Shown: piece after piece, positions 26,855 to 36,026 of the stretch | Numbering within the stretch: position 1 is the first letter of the stretch | Layout: each line of letters opens with the position of its first letter | Assembly: GCA_011045955.1 (NCBI GenBank) | Contig: DSBV01000027.1 | Coordinates: 1-45,916 of the forward strand | Length of the DNA stretch: 45,916 bases | From: Bacteroidales bacterium | Lineage (GTDB): Bacteria > Bacteroidota > Bacteroidia > Bacteroidales > Tenuifilaceae | Direction: 5' to 3' | The notes under the pieces: generated by a model | Seen by the model: the letters and a program-made list of their open reading frames with translations, nothing else | Database searches by the model: none | Told to the model about the DNA's origin: nothing | Program-made: the position numbers and the translations under genes

Positions 26855-26909
26855 CATTTACTAATGAGTGCTTACGATTAAGCAGAATTAATAACTAACC
26901 AACTTTTAT

Positions 26910-28610
26910 ATGAAAATGAAAGGTTTAAAACTATCGATTATTGCCTTAGCCGGTCTGCTATTGGCTGGCTGTGGTGGGGTTGAAAAAATGAAAGAGTTGC
27001 CAGATGGTTTCACTCTTAAAGTAACCCCGAATCCCGTAGAAGTACATGCTAACAAAGTTAAGGCTACTTTTGAAGGTACAATTCCCCCAAAGTACTTCAA
27101 CAAGAAAGCCATTGTTGAAATCACACCTGTTGTGGTTTATAAGAGTGGTGAGTTAGCTCTTCCCTCAAAGGTTCTACAAGGCGAAAATGTTCAAGCCAAC
27201 AACCAAGTTATTAACTACGAAGCTGGTGGTAGCTGGAAACATGAGGTGGAGTTTGATTACAAGGATGAAATGTTCAGCTCCGAAATTGAGCTCCGTTTTG
27301 AGATTACCTACAAGGACAAGAAGGTTCCTTTTGACGCTCCCCAAAAGGTTGGTATTGGCACAATGGCTACCTACAAGCTGGTTGACATTGATGTTAAGCC
27401 AGTAATGCTAAACGACAAGTTTGTACGCATAACTCCTGAGGAAAAGGAAGCACAAATCAACTTCGTAATCGAAAGGGCTGACATCCGCAAGTCGGAACTC
27501 ACCAAGGATGAAATAAAGATGTTTAACGATTTCCTATTTGCTGCTGCTCAGGCTAAGAATAAGGAAATCAAAGAGTTGAAGATTGCCGCTTATGCATCAC
27601 CCGACGGCCCTGAAAAACTAAATGAAAAGCTTTCACAGGATCGTGGTAAGAACACCGATAAGTACCTTGCTAACGTATTCAAGAAAGCCAATGTAAAAGG
27701 CTTAACCCCCACTGTTGAATTTACAGCTGAAGACTGGGAAGGATTCCAAAAAGCTGTTGAGGCTTCCGATATCGAAGATAAGGAACTTATTCTTCGCGTT
27801 CTTTCAATGTACTCCGACCCTGTAGTACGCGAGAAGGAAATAAAGAACCTATCAAAGGTTTACAAGGTATTAGCTGAAAAGATTCTCCCACAGCTTCGTC
27901 GGTCAACAATGATTGCCAAGGTTGATGTAATTGGCTACTCCGACGATACCTTAAAATACATGGTTGAAAACAACGCTTACGACAGCCTGAACGTTGAAGA
28001 GATGCTATACGCTGCTACTCTTGTAAACGATGTTAACAAGAAGATTGAAGTTTACATGAAAGTTGGCGAAATGTTTAACTGCGCTCGCGGTTACAACAAT
28101 GCTGCATACTACCACATTCTGAACAAGGATGCTGCAGCAGCCAAAGCTGCCTTGGATAAGATTCCTGCCGACCAAAAGATTGCTGGCGTTACAAACAATC
28201 GCGGTTGCGTAGCCATGCTAGAAGGCAACTTTGATGAGGCTGAAAAACTATTTGCCGATGCCACTGATGCTGGTAGCGCTGTTAAGTACAACCTAGGTAT
28301 TATTGCAATTCTTAAAGGACAATACCCTGCAGCTGCTGAATACCTTGCCGGTAGCGATTCATTCAACCAGGGACTTGCTCTTCTTCTAGCAGGAAAGGTT
28401 GATGCCGCCAAGAACACCTTCAACAAGGTAGAAACAGCTAAGGGCTACTATGGCCGTGCAATTATTGGCGCTCGTCTTGCTGAAGAAGCAACTGTACTCG
28501 ATAACCTACGCACTGCTTTTGGTAAGGATGCCTCATTAAAAGACCGTGCTAAGGAAGATGTTGAATTCCGCACCTTCTTCCAGAACGAAGCTTTTAAGGC
28601 ATTATTTTAA
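26910..28610 (+). CDS. Lipoprotein with OmpA-like central region and C-terminal TPR-like repeats
   Basis: The 566-residue protein has a clear lipobox (LLLAGC, cysteine 21). Residues ~30-165 are beta-rich (KVTPNPVEVHANKVKATFEGTI). Residues ~175-330 contain an OmpA-like stretch (KELKIAAYASPDGPEKLNEK, then QDRGKN), resembling peptidoglycan-binding OmpA domains but without the classical TDxxG signature. Residues ~365-560 are helical TPR-like repeats with alanine-rich pairs. I do not know a named function. Two tandem promoters, a strong terminator and the uniform codon use suggest abundant expression. A structural role at the outer membrane-peptidoglycan interface is an inference. Confidence 0.8.
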   Translation: MKMKGLKLSIIALAGLLLAGCGGVEKMKELPDGFTLKVTPNPVEVHANKVKATFEGTIPPKYFNKKAIVEITPVVVYKSGELALPSKVLQGENVQANNQVINYEAGGSWKHEVEFDYKDEMFSSEIELRFEITYKDKKVPFDAPQKVGIGTMATYKLVDIDVKPVMLNDKFVRITPEEKEAQINFVIERADIRKSELTKDEIKMFNDFLFAAAQAKNKEIKELKIAAYASPDGPEKLNEKLSQDRGKNTDKYLANVFKKANVKGLTPTVEFTAEDWEGFQKAVEASDIEDKELILRVLSMYSDPVVREKEIKNLSKVYKVLAEKILPQLRRSTMIAKVDVIGYSDDTLKYMVENNAYDSLNVEEMLYAATLVNDVNKKIEVYMKVGEMFNCARGYNNAAYYHILNKDAAAAKAALDKIPADQKIAGVTNNRGCVAMLEGNFDEAEKLFADATDAGSAVKYNLGIIAILKGQYPAAAEYLAGSDSFNQGLALLLAGKVDAAKNTFNKVETAKGYYGRAIIGARLAEEATVLDNLRTAFGKDASLKDRAKEDVEFRTFFQNEAFKALF

Positions 28611-28628
28611 GATAATCGAATTCCTATG

Positions 28629-28660
28629 AAACGGGGCTGCAAATGCAGCCCCGTTTTTTT
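28629..28660 (+). terminator. Strong terminator after the lipoprotein gene
   Basis: A perfect 12-pair stem (AAACGGGGCTGC with GCAGCCCCGTTT, loop AAAT) followed by a run of T, 18 bases after the stop. Confidence 0.93.
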
Positions 28661-28700
28661 GTCATTGCATATTAAAAAGCAGATGGCCAACAAAAAGATA

Positions 28701-29246
28701 TTAAAAGGGGGCCATTACTTTAACAAAAAAATCCCAGAGCACAATACCCACTGACACCGAAATGTTAAAGGAGTGCTTGGTTCCAAGCTGAGGAATCTCA
28801 ATGCAAACATCTGAAATATCCACTACATCCTGTCCAACACCTTTAACTTCGTTTCCAAATACCAATGCATACTTCCATCCTTTTTCCGGATAAAACTGGT
28901 TAAGTAAAACCGATTGCTCCACCTGCTCAGCTGAAATAATCAAATATCCCGATTGCTTTAACCCTTCAACTGCTCTTATTGTACTTTCAACGTACTCCCA
29001 TTCAACCGATTTCTCAGCACCTAGTGCTGATCGATGTATCTCAGGGTGCGGTGGAGTGCCGGTTATACCACATAGGAATATTTTTTCAACCAAAAAAGCA
29101 TCGGAAGTTCTGAAAACTGAACCTACATTGTTTAAACTCCTAACGTTATCGAGAATTATTGCAACTGGCAATTTTTCAGAGGTTTTGAATTCATCAATCG
29201 ATTTTCGTCCCAGCTCTTCGTTTAACAACTTCCTGTTTTTAACCAT
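28701..29246 (-). CDS. SpoU/TrmH-family RNA 2'-O-methyltransferase
   Basis: The 181-residue protein has the three SPOUT motifs: NNVGSVFRTSDAF near 38, FGNEVKGVG near 130, and IPQLGTKHSFNISVSVGIVLWDFF near 151. These knotted enzymes use AdoMet to methylate ribose in tRNA or rRNA. The substrate is not evident. A TAAATTTG promoter box lies on the minus strand 17-24 bases upstream, and the gene is divergent from sucC. Confidence 0.88.
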   Translation of the reverse strand: MVKNRKLLNEELGRKSIDEFKTSEKLPVAIILDNVRSLNNVGSVFRTSDAFLVEKIFLCGITGTPPHPEIHRSALGAEKSVEWEYVESTIRAVEGLKQSGYLIISAEQVEQSVLLNQFYPEKGWKYALVFGNEVKGVGQDVVDISDVCIEIPQLGTKHSFNISVSVGIVLWDFFVKVMAPF

Positions 29247-29262
29247 ATCCTAAAAATTTTAA

Positions 29263-29270
29263 CAAATTTA
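29263..29270 (-). promoter_or_regulatory. -7 box of the SpoU methyltransferase gene
   Basis: TAAATTTG on the minus strand matches TAnnTTTG, 17 bases upstream of the ATG at 29246. Confidence 0.5.
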
Positions 29271-29319
29271 GTTAAACCTTTTTTTGTAACTTAGATGCAT
29301 AAAAAAATGATGTTCTTCT

Positions 29320-30507
29320 ATGAATCTACATGAGTATCAATCGAAAGAAATACTAAGGCAAGCAGGTGTTCCAGTGCCAGTAGGTTTAGTAGCCTTTACA
29401 AAAGATGAAGCAGTAAGGGCAGCCCAGGAGGTAATGAAACTCACCAGAACCGACACTATAGCGGTTAAAGCTCAAGTTCATGCTGGTGGCCGTGGCAAAG
29501 GTGGTGGTGTTAAAATCGCAAAGTCCATTGATGAGGTGTCAACCTACGCCTCCAACATTTTGGGTATGAATCTGGTTACCCATCAAACAGGCCCTCAAGG
29601 CAAACTTGTACGAAAAGTGCTTATTGAGCAAGGTATTTATCAACCGGGACCCTCGGAAATCAAGGAGTACTACATGAGTATCCTGTTAAACCGGGCATCC
29701 GGTCGGCATATGGTAATATACTCTCCCCAGGGAGGAATGGACATTGAAGCTGTTGCTGCTCAAACCCCTGAACTAATCTTCAAAGAAGAAATTCACCCCG
29801 TTGGGCTTCAGGCCTTTCAGGCTCGTAAAATAGCTTTTAACCTTGGTTTATCAGGCAAAGCCTACCAGCAAATGGTTAAGTTTGTTATGTCGCTCTACGA
29901 AGCCTATACCAAAAACGACCTTTCGCTGCTTGAAATAAACCCTGTTGTAAAAACATCGAACGACGACATTTTGGCCGCTGACGCCAAGTGTAGCATTGAT
30001 GATAATGCTATTTTCCGTCATCCCGATTTAGCTGAATACCGCGATATTTACGAGGAGGACCCTGCTGAGGTTGAGGCAGGCGAGCATAACCTTAACTTTG
30101 TTAAGCTCGATGGTAATGTTGGCTGTATGGTTAATGGTGCCGGCTTGGCCATGGCTACCATGGATATCATTAAACTCTCGGGAGGCGATCCGGCCAACTT
30201 CCTTGATGTAGGTGGCGGAGCAAATGCAAAAACCGTAGCAGCAGGTTTCAGGATAATACTGAAAGATCCTAACGTTAAAGTTATACTTATCAACATTTTT
30301 GGAGGTATTGTGCGTTGCGACCGCGTAGCACAGGGAGTAGTTGACGCTTACAAGGAGATAGGGGATATACCTGTTCCGGTTATAGTTCGTTTACAAGGAA
30401 CCAATGCCCTTGAGGGTAAAAAGCTGATCGACGAATCCGGATTAAAGGTTTACAGCGCCATTACATTGCAGGAGGCGGCTAATTTGGTAAAGCAAATGGT
30501 AAACTAA
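29320..30507 (+). CDS. sucC: Succinate--CoA ligase (ADP-forming) beta subunit
   Basis: The 395-residue protein begins [20 protein letters not shown], has the ATP-grasp [17 protein letters not shown] near 52, the EINPVV segment near 207 and the C-terminal [13 protein letters not shown] and [10 protein letters not shown]. It works with the alpha subunit SucD in the citric acid cycle. No sucD follows; a terminator comes directly after, so the alpha subunit must be encoded elsewhere. Confidence 0.95.
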   Translation: MNLHEYQSKEILRQAGVPVPVGLVAFTKDEAVRAAQEVMKLTRTDTIAVKAQVHAGGRGKGGGVKIAKSIDEVSTYASNILGMNLVTHQTGPQGKLVRKVLIEQGIYQPGPSEIKEYYMSILLNRASGRHMVIYSPQGGMDIEAVAAQTPELIFKEEIHPVGLQAFQARKIAFNLGLSGKAYQQMVKFVMSLYEAYTKNDLSLLEINPVVKTSNDDILAADAKCSIDDNAIFRHPDLAEYRDIYEEDPAEVEAGEHNLNFVKLDGNVGCMVNGAGLAMATMDIIKLSGGDPANFLDVGGGANAKTVAAGFRIILKDPNVKVILINIFGGIVRCDRVAQGVVDAYKEIGDIPVPVIVRLQGTNALEGKKLIDESGLKVYSAITLQEAANLVKQMVN

Positions 30508-30508
30508 C

Positions 30509-30536
30509 AAAAAAAGAGGCTTAGCCCCTTTTTTTG
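30509..30536 (+). terminator. Terminator shared by sucC and the convergent DUF2892 gene
   Basis: AAAAAAAGAGGC pairs with GCCCCTTTTTTT around a TTA loop, with one A-C mismatch. A/T runs on both sides make it bidirectional. Confidence 0.75.
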
Positions 30537-30724
30537 TTACTTCTTGGTTGAACAGGTATTAATTCCGAACAGAGAGTAAATCCCACATGTTCCTGTTAGT
30601 GCCGTTGCCAAAGGTACTATTGCTAGTAATCCCCACCAACTTTGGTAGTATATTCCTACCCCAGCTATAACTAAAGCAATCAGAATTCTAAACACCTTAT
30701 CAATTTTGCCAACATTTTTTCCAT
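30537..30724 (-). pseudogene. DUF2892 (YgaP-like) small membrane protein, apparent frameshift in an A6 run
   Basis: On the minus strand the reading NVGKIDKVFRILIALVIAGV, then YYQSWWGLLAIVPLATAL, then TGTCGIYSLFGINTCSTKK with a TAA is a typical DUF2892 protein with two membrane segments. The natural ATG (30724) is one base out of frame: ATGG is followed by six A, and seven would give MEKNVGKID. The span of 188 bases is one short of a multiple of three. In the current sequence the only in-frame start is a GTG at 30695, which would skip the conserved N-terminus. It may be a real lesion, a sequencing error or a GTG start. Confidence 0.7.
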
Positions 30725-30780
30725 TGTTTCAAAGTTTAATGATTGCTTTTCTAGAAACAAATCGCAATGGAAAATGTTTA

Positions 30781-32043
30781 CTACCACTTTATTGGTTTGC
30801 GACGGAAAGGCATAGTCATACATCGCGCACCTCCTCCACCGCGGGGTAGTTCACTACCATCGAGAGCAACAACATATTTTTGGTAGGAGTTCAAATCAAC
30901 CTTACCAACCACAATATCCTTTGCTCTAAGAATTTCAAATCCGTTTTTATTCATCTCCTCGAGCGTATTGATATTTCGACCATAGCCAATCACCCTACCG
31001 GGGCCAATGGCGACAAAATTTACTCCGCTGTGCCACTGTTCACGCTCCTGTATCCAACGATCCTTTGTACCACCACAAACTATTGGTTTTAAATCGATAC
31101 CAAGGCTTTTGAGAGCGACCAGAAGGTTATCAACCGTTTTTATCTCCTTAATCTTACCTTTATCGATTGTGATGTGAACGGTTTGGTAACGGTTGGGCTG
31201 CAGAATTATTGGTTCGTAAACCATGCACTTATCAAAGTCGAGCATGGTGAAAACCATATCGAGGTGAATGAACGACTCGGGCTTATAGGGCAATTCCTGA
31301 ACCAATATATGTCGCTTCCTTTTATCGTCGCGTGCCATAAACCGCGATAGAATAAAGTCGATACCATGGGTATTGGTTCTAATTCCGTTGCCAATCAACA
31401 GTATATCGTCGCGAACCACCAGAACATCGCCGCCCTCAATGGTAACATCGCCAAGATTATTGAAAGTGGTTGGGTTTATGGTTTGGGTATTAAATACCCC
31501 GGAGCGGGAAAAGATTGTTTCCATGATAATACTTTCCCTATCTCTTATGGCATTTGCCATTTTGCCAATTAGCACATCCTCACCAATAGCTATTGAAGCA
31601 TCCCGAGTAAAATAGAAATTGTAAAGCGGGCGCAACGCAAACCTCTCCTTGCTTAAAAAGTTAGTAAGTGTATTGCGAACCAGAGGAACGCCCTCAATAA
31701 GCATCCGGGCGAGTTGCTTTGCATCAATGTCGATAAGGTAGTCGAACAATGCCATGGCATTCTCGTAACGGCAAATTTTTTCAAGGAGGTACTCCCTATC
31801 CTCTTCGTTTTCGAGTACTTTTTCAAGCAAATCGACCACCTCATATGTTTTTGCTACCTTTGAGAGTACACCACTGAGCTGCGAGTACTCCTTATGCGCA
31901 ACGTTAAGGTTAAGAATATCGCTATATAGTGCACGTTGTGCATTTTCGGGTGTCATATTTTCCACCTCGGCCCCCGGGGTGTGCAGTATTACACCCTCAA
32001 GCTCGCCAATTTCGGAATTGAGATAAACATTTACCCTCTCCAT
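30781..32043 (-). CDS. arcA: Arginine deiminase
   Basis: The 420-residue enzyme hydrolyses arginine to citrulline and ammonia. Motifs are GVILHTPGAEVE near 17, FYFTRDAS near 143, IEGGDVLV near 204, HLDMVFTMLD near 258, and the nucleophile C408 in GGGGARCMTMPFRR. Citrulline would feed the ADI pathway, but no arcB or arcC neighbours are visible, so the gene may serve acid tolerance or nitrogen supply instead. A minus-strand TAACTTTG box lies just upstream. Confidence 0.94.
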   Translation of the reverse strand: MERVNVYLNSEIGELEGVILHTPGAEVENMTPENAQRALYSDILNLNVAHKEYSQLSGVLSKVAKTYEVVDLLEKVLENEEDREYLLEKICRYENAMALFDYLIDIDAKQLARMLIEGVPLVRNTLTNFLSKERFALRPLYNFYFTRDASIAIGEDVLIGKMANAIRDRESIIMETIFSRSGVFNTQTINPTTFNNLGDVTIEGGDVLVVRDDILLIGNGIRTNTHGIDFILSRFMARDDKRKRHILVQELPYKPESFIHLDMVFTMLDFDKCMVYEPIILQPNRYQTVHITIDKGKIKEIKTVDNLLVALKSLGIDLKPIVCGGTKDRWIQEREQWHSGVNFVAIGPGRVIGYGRNINTLEEMNKNGFEILRAKDIVVGKVDLNSYQKYVVALDGSELPRGGGGARCMTMPFRRKPIKW

Positions 32044-32067
32044 AGTAATTATAAATCAAATTTATGG

Positions 32068-32075
32068 CAAAGTTA
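32068..32075 (-). promoter_or_regulatory. -7 box of the arginine deiminase gene
   Basis: TAACTTTG on the minus strand matches TAnnTTTG, 25 bases upstream of the ATG at 32043. Confidence 0.5.
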
Positions 32076-32416
32076 ATTGTTTGCGCGGGAAAGCTAAATG
32101 TGTTAAGAAACATACAAAAATACCTTAAGGTTATGTTTTGACAAAAATGGGCGAACCATTTGAGGGAGGTTCAAAATTATTGGGCTTAAACCCAAATTCG
32201 TCAATTAAATAAACCAATTGACGAATCTACTAACAAAATCTATTCATTCCGAAAGTTCGGAATGAAAGATCTTGGTAAGTCGGGGTTACCTCCGATAAGT
32301 CAATAGAAACAAGGTATTTATTTTTTTTTTGCGTTTCTATTAACTAATCTCGGTTAAAACAAAAAGTGCCCCGGAGGGTCCAATGCACTTTTCAGTATTA
32401 AAAGAAAAAAGTGCAT
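32076..32416. other. Gap between gcvP and the arginine deiminase gene
   Basis: No gene is seen. It contains the second stem-loop repeat copy (32199-32356) and, just after the gcvP stop on the minus strand, three short arms that could pair in two ways (32366-32417). Confidence 0.6.
32199..32356. repeat. Intergenic stem-loop repeat, copy 2 (with inserted hairpin)
   Basis: TCGTCAATT pairs perfectly with AATTGACGA at the left. The right half pairs GATAAGTCAATAGAAAC with GTTTCTATTAACTAATC, 17 positions with two mismatches, around a T-rich loop. It matches copy 1 (14460-14573) apart from an insert near 32236-32275 that itself contains a 10-bp hairpin. Confidence 0.75.
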
Positions 32417-32417
32417 T
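32366..32417 (-). terminator. Possible gcvP terminator with alternative stems
   Basis: AATGCACTTTT (32382-32392) and AAAAGTGCATT (32407-32417) are perfect 11-base inverted arms. A further AAAAAGTGC upstream at about 32360-32368 can pair with the inner arm GCACTTTT. It follows the gcvP stop on the minus strand and a T-rich stretch lies downstream. Confidence 0.5.
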
Positions 32418-35284
32418 TACAAGTAATCCTCAATAGGCGCACAGGTACAAACAAGATTTCGGTCACCATAACCGGCATCTATTTTGCTTACATAGGGCCA
32501 GAATTTATTCTGCATAACCCAGGGTAGTGGGTAGGCAGCATGTTGGCGGGAATATGCATGCTTCCATTCATCGACAGTAACCTCGGGAGCGGTATGGGGA
32601 GCATTGGCAATCAGGTTATCGGATTTATCAGCTTTGCCGTTCTTGATGTCTTCAAGCTCTCCCTTAATGGCAATCATCATTTCCACAAACCTATCGAGTT
32701 CCTGCTTTGACTCACTCTCGGTAGGTTCAACCATTAGGCTCTCGTGAACTGGGAATGAAACGGTAGGCGCGTGGTATCCGTAATCCATCATGCGGCGGCC
32801 AACATCGCTGGTATCTACACCATAGGTTAACTTAAAGTGGCGGCAATCAAGAATCATCTCATGGGCAACCCTACCGGCTTCACCGGTGTAAAGAATCTTA
32901 TAGTGATCCTTTAACCTGGCAGCTAAGTAGTTAGCATTAATAATTGCCATCTTTGTTGCCTGAGTTAACCCATCGGTACCTAACATTAGAATGTAAGCAT
33001 ATGAAATTACTATTATGCTTGCACTACCCCATGGTGCTGCAGCAACGGCTGTTATTGCCTTTTCGCCTCCAGTTTTAACAACGGAATGCGAAGGCAGGAA
33101 TGGAGCCAAATGTTTTGCTACTGCTATTGGGCCTACTCCTGGACCACCACCACCGTGTGGTATTGCAAATGTTTTGTGAAGGTTAAGATGACAAACATCG
33201 GCACCAATTTCACCTGGGCTGGTTAAGCCTACCTGAGCGTTCATGTTTGCGCCATCCATGTAAACCAATCCACCATTCTGGTGAATAATATCAATCATTT
33301 CCTTGATTTGGCTCTCAAACACTCCGTGGGTTGACGGATAGGTAACCATGAATGCAGCAAGATTATCTTTATTCTGCTCAGCCTTGGCACGTAAGTCATC
33401 AACGCTGATATTTCCATTTTCATCGCAAGCAACAACCACCACCTGCATACCAGCCATAGCAGCGCTTGCGGGGTTAGTGCCATGTGCCGACGAAGGAATC
33501 AGCACAACATTTCTGTGCCCTTCGCCACGATTAATGTGGTACTGGCGAATAACCAATAACCCCGTATACTCTCCAGCAGCACCTGAATTTGGCTGCAAGG
33601 TTACAGCATGGAAACCGGTAATTTCAGCCAGGTATTGTTCCAGTTCACGAATGACCTGCATGTAGCCCTCGGCCTGGTCAGCAGGCACAAACGGATGCAG
33701 GCTATTCCATACGGGCCAACTTAGAGGCAGCATGGTTGTCGCTGGGTTTAGTTTCATGGTACAACTTCCAAGCGAAATCATGCTATGGTTTAGGGCAATA
33801 TCGCGACGCTCAAGTTTCTTGATGTAGCGCATCATTTCGGTTTCGGAATGGAAGCTATTGAAAACCTTATCGGTTAAGTAAACTGATTTACGACGTAGGT
33901 TTTCGGGAATGGCTAGGGATTCTTTTATCTCCGAAATGGCATTAAACTTTTTCCCGGCAGCCTCAGCAAAAACGGAAAGTAGGTTGTTAACATCATTGAC
34001 CGATGTGGTTTCATCGAAACTGATACCAATTGTGCCATTCTGTTTATAGTTCAAGTTGATTTTGCGATTCAGGGCGCGTTTACGAATATCATCGATGGTT
34101 ACATCTGATGGCAGTTCTACCTCAAGGGTGTCAAAGATGTTCTTTACGTTTTGCTTGTAACCCAAACCAACTAGTTCGTTGGCAACCTGAACAGCTGTGC
34201 TATGGACATACGAGGCAATTCGGCGTATTCCTTCGGGACCATGGTAAACGGCATACATGCCCGCCATGGTAGCCAGCAGAGCTTGAGCTGTGCAAATATT
34301 TGAGGTTGCACGCTCACGTTTGATGTGCTGCTCACGGGTTTGAAGAGCCATACGTAATGCTTTGTTGCCATGCCTATCAATTGAAACTCCAATGATTCGG
34401 CCTGGCATGCTACGCTTGAACTCATCCTTGCAGGCAAAGTATGCGGCATGGGGGCCACCAAATCCCATGGGAATCCCAAAACGTTGAGTTGATCCACAGG
34501 CAATATCGGCACCCCACTCGCCCGGGGGTGTAATTAGGGCCAAGCTTAAAATATCGGCTATGGCGGTAACCAATGCACCAGCCTCATGAGCTTTTGCTGC
34601 AAAAGTGGTATAGTCGCGTATGTTTCCTTTGGCCGATGGGTACTGAACTATGACGCCAAATTCCAGTCCGGTAAAGCTGTACTCGCTGTAGCAGCCAGTA
34701 ACAACCTCAACACCAAGAGGATTTGAACGCGTTTTAATTACATCGAGGGTTTGAGGGAAAATATCCTGATCAACAAAAAGTACATTCTTGCCAGCCTTAA
34801 CTGCCTCGCGTGAGCGGAGGTTGAGCATCATAAACATTGCCTCAGCCGCAGCGGTTGACTCATCGAGCAGCGAAGCATTAGCAATCTGCATCCCGGTAAG
34901 CTCAACCACCATGGTTTGGAAATTGAGCAAAGCCTCAAGCCTTCCCTGGCTAATCTCGGCCTGGTAAGGAGTGTACGAGGTGTACCAACCGGGATTTTCA
35001 AATATGTTACGTAAAATAACCGAAGGGGTAAAGGTTCCATAGTAACCCATTCCAATAAAACTTTTGTAGAGTTTATTCTTGGAGGCAACCTTATGCATAT
35101 GGGTCAGGAACTCATACTCCGACATGGGAGCAGGTAGGTTAAGAGGTTTTTTAAGTCTGATATTAGCTGGAATGGTTTGGTTGATTAGCTCATCAACCGA
35201 CGAAACGCCAATTACTTTTAGCATCTCATCCACTTCATGGTCGCGTGGACCATTATGACGTGACACAAATTTATTGGTATGCAT
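32417..35284 (-). CDS. gcvP: Glycine dehydrogenase (aminomethyl-transferring), P protein
   Basis: The 955-residue protein is the full-length, single-chain P protein of the glycine cleavage system, which decarboxylates glycine onto lipoyl-GcvH. The pyridoxal phosphate lysine is K704 in CHLNLHKTFAIPHGGGGPG. The N-terminal half keeps the GYYGTFTPSVILRNIFENPGWYT and QAEISQGRLEALLNFQ motifs. Length matches GcvP from other bacteria with fused halves. GcvT and GcvH are not adjacent. A TAATTTTG box lies on the minus strand upstream. Confidence 0.96.
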   Translation of the reverse strand: MHTNKFVSRHNGPRDHEVDEMLKVIGVSSVDELINQTIPANIRLKKPLNLPAPMSEYEFLTHMHKVASKNKLYKSFIGMGYYGTFTPSVILRNIFENPGWYTSYTPYQAEISQGRLEALLNFQTMVVELTGMQIANASLLDESTAAAEAMFMMLNLRSREAVKAGKNVLFVDQDIFPQTLDVIKTRSNPLGVEVVTGCYSEYSFTGLEFGVIVQYPSAKGNIRDYTTFAAKAHEAGALVTAIADILSLALITPPGEWGADIACGSTQRFGIPMGFGGPHAAYFACKDEFKRSMPGRIIGVSIDRHGNKALRMALQTREQHIKRERATSNICTAQALLATMAGMYAVYHGPEGIRRIASYVHSTAVQVANELVGLGYKQNVKNIFDTLEVELPSDVTIDDIRKRALNRKINLNYKQNGTIGISFDETTSVNDVNNLLSVFAEAAGKKFNAISEIKESLAIPENLRRKSVYLTDKVFNSFHSETEMMRYIKKLERRDIALNHSMISLGSCTMKLNPATTMLPLSWPVWNSLHPFVPADQAEGYMQVIRELEQYLAEITGFHAVTLQPNSGAAGEYTGLLVIRQYHINRGEGHRNVVLIPSSAHGTNPASAAMAGMQVVVVACDENGNISVDDLRAKAEQNKDNLAAFMVTYPSTHGVFESQIKEMIDIIHQNGGLVYMDGANMNAQVGLTSPGEIGADVCHLNLHKTFAIPHGGGGPGVGPIAVAKHLAPFLPSHSVVKTGGEKAITAVAAAPWGSASIIVISYAYILMLGTDGLTQATKMAIINANYLAARLKDHYKILYTGEAGRVAHEMILDCRHFKLTYGVDTSDVGRRMMDYGYHAPTVSFPVHESLMVEPTESESKQELDRFVEMMIAIKGELEDIKNGKADKSDNLIANAPHTAPEVTVDEWKHAYSRQHAAYPLPWVMQNKFWPYVSKIDAGYGDRNLVCTCAPIEDYL

Positions 35285-35313
35285 GGTTTAGTATTTTAAT
35301 AAATGATTATCAG

Positions 35314-35321
35314 CAAAATTA
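35314..35321 (-). promoter_or_regulatory. -7 box of gcvP
   Basis: TAATTTTG on the minus strand matches TAnnTTTG, 30 bases before the ATG at 35284. No glycine riboswitch-like structure is recognisable in the short leader. Confidence 0.5.
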
Positions 35322-35382
35322 TGAATTTGGGTTATTGTTTATAGTTAAACAAAATTTTTTTGTTTATGTTTTTTAACACCAA

Positions 35383-36018
35383 CTATAAGAACGGGTTCGA
35401 TGCTTTTTCAACACCTATGGTTGTGCTATTACCATGACCAGGGTAAACAATTACATCGTCAGGTAAAACCAAAAGCTGCTCCCTGATGCTCTTTATAAGA
35501 GTATCGTAATTACCTCCGGTTAAATCGGTTCGACCAATAGATAGGTTAAACAGCGTGTCGCCAGTAATCAAAAACTTTTCGTTTTCGGCATAAAGGCACA
35601 CACCACCTTTTGAGTGCCCCGGGGTGTGTATTACCCTCAGTTGGCTGCCATTAAGTTCAATTACATCGTTGTGGTTAATAGTTTCATCTATGGTTGGTAC
35701 TGTATCGAGATACAAACCAAACATCATGGCATGGCTGGGAGCCATTTGTAGCAGTGGGAAATCGTCGATATGGGCGTAAGCCTTCACTCCAAAGCGATCT
35801 TTAAGGGCTGTAATGCCCAAAATATGGTCGATATGGCAATGGGTATTCACCAAGCGTACGACGGTAAGATTTTGGCTCTGAACAAAATGGATGAGTTCTT
35901 GCACCTCGTTATCGTTTGAGCAACCCGCATCAACCACAACGGCTTGGCCTTGGGGTTGGTAAAGAACATAGGTGTTTTCTTGGAATGGGTTGAAAACAAA
36001 TTGTTTGACTGCAATCAT
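35383..36018 (-). CDS. Metallo-beta-lactamase-fold hydrolase (glyoxalase II-like)
   Basis: The 211-residue protein has the metal motif HCHIDH at 60-65 (TH60CH62ID64H65), HTPGHSKGG near 135 and GDTLFNLSIGRTD near 153, closing with YPGHGNSTTIG. This layout is that of small glyoxalase II-type MBL hydrolases, which split thioesters such as lactoylglutathione or related compounds; the substrate is not certain. It starts 8 bases after pcm, so the two are co-transcribed. Confidence 0.88.
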   Translation of the reverse strand: MIAVKQFVFNPFQENTYVLYQPQGQAVVVDAGCSNDNEVQELIHFVQSQNLTVVRLVNTHCHIDHILGITALKDRFGVKAYAHIDDFPLLQMAPSHAMMFGLYLDTVPTIDETINHNDVIELNGSQLRVIHTPGHSKGGVCLYAENEKFLITGDTLFNLSIGRTDLTGGNYDTLIKSIREQLLVLPDDVIVYPGHGNSTTIGVEKASNPFL

Positions 36019-36026
36019 TTGGAATA

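Noticed and set aside
35285-35382. A glycine riboswitch before gcvP
   Set aside because: The gcvP leader on the minus strand is only about 25 bases from the -7 box and has no paired structure of that class.
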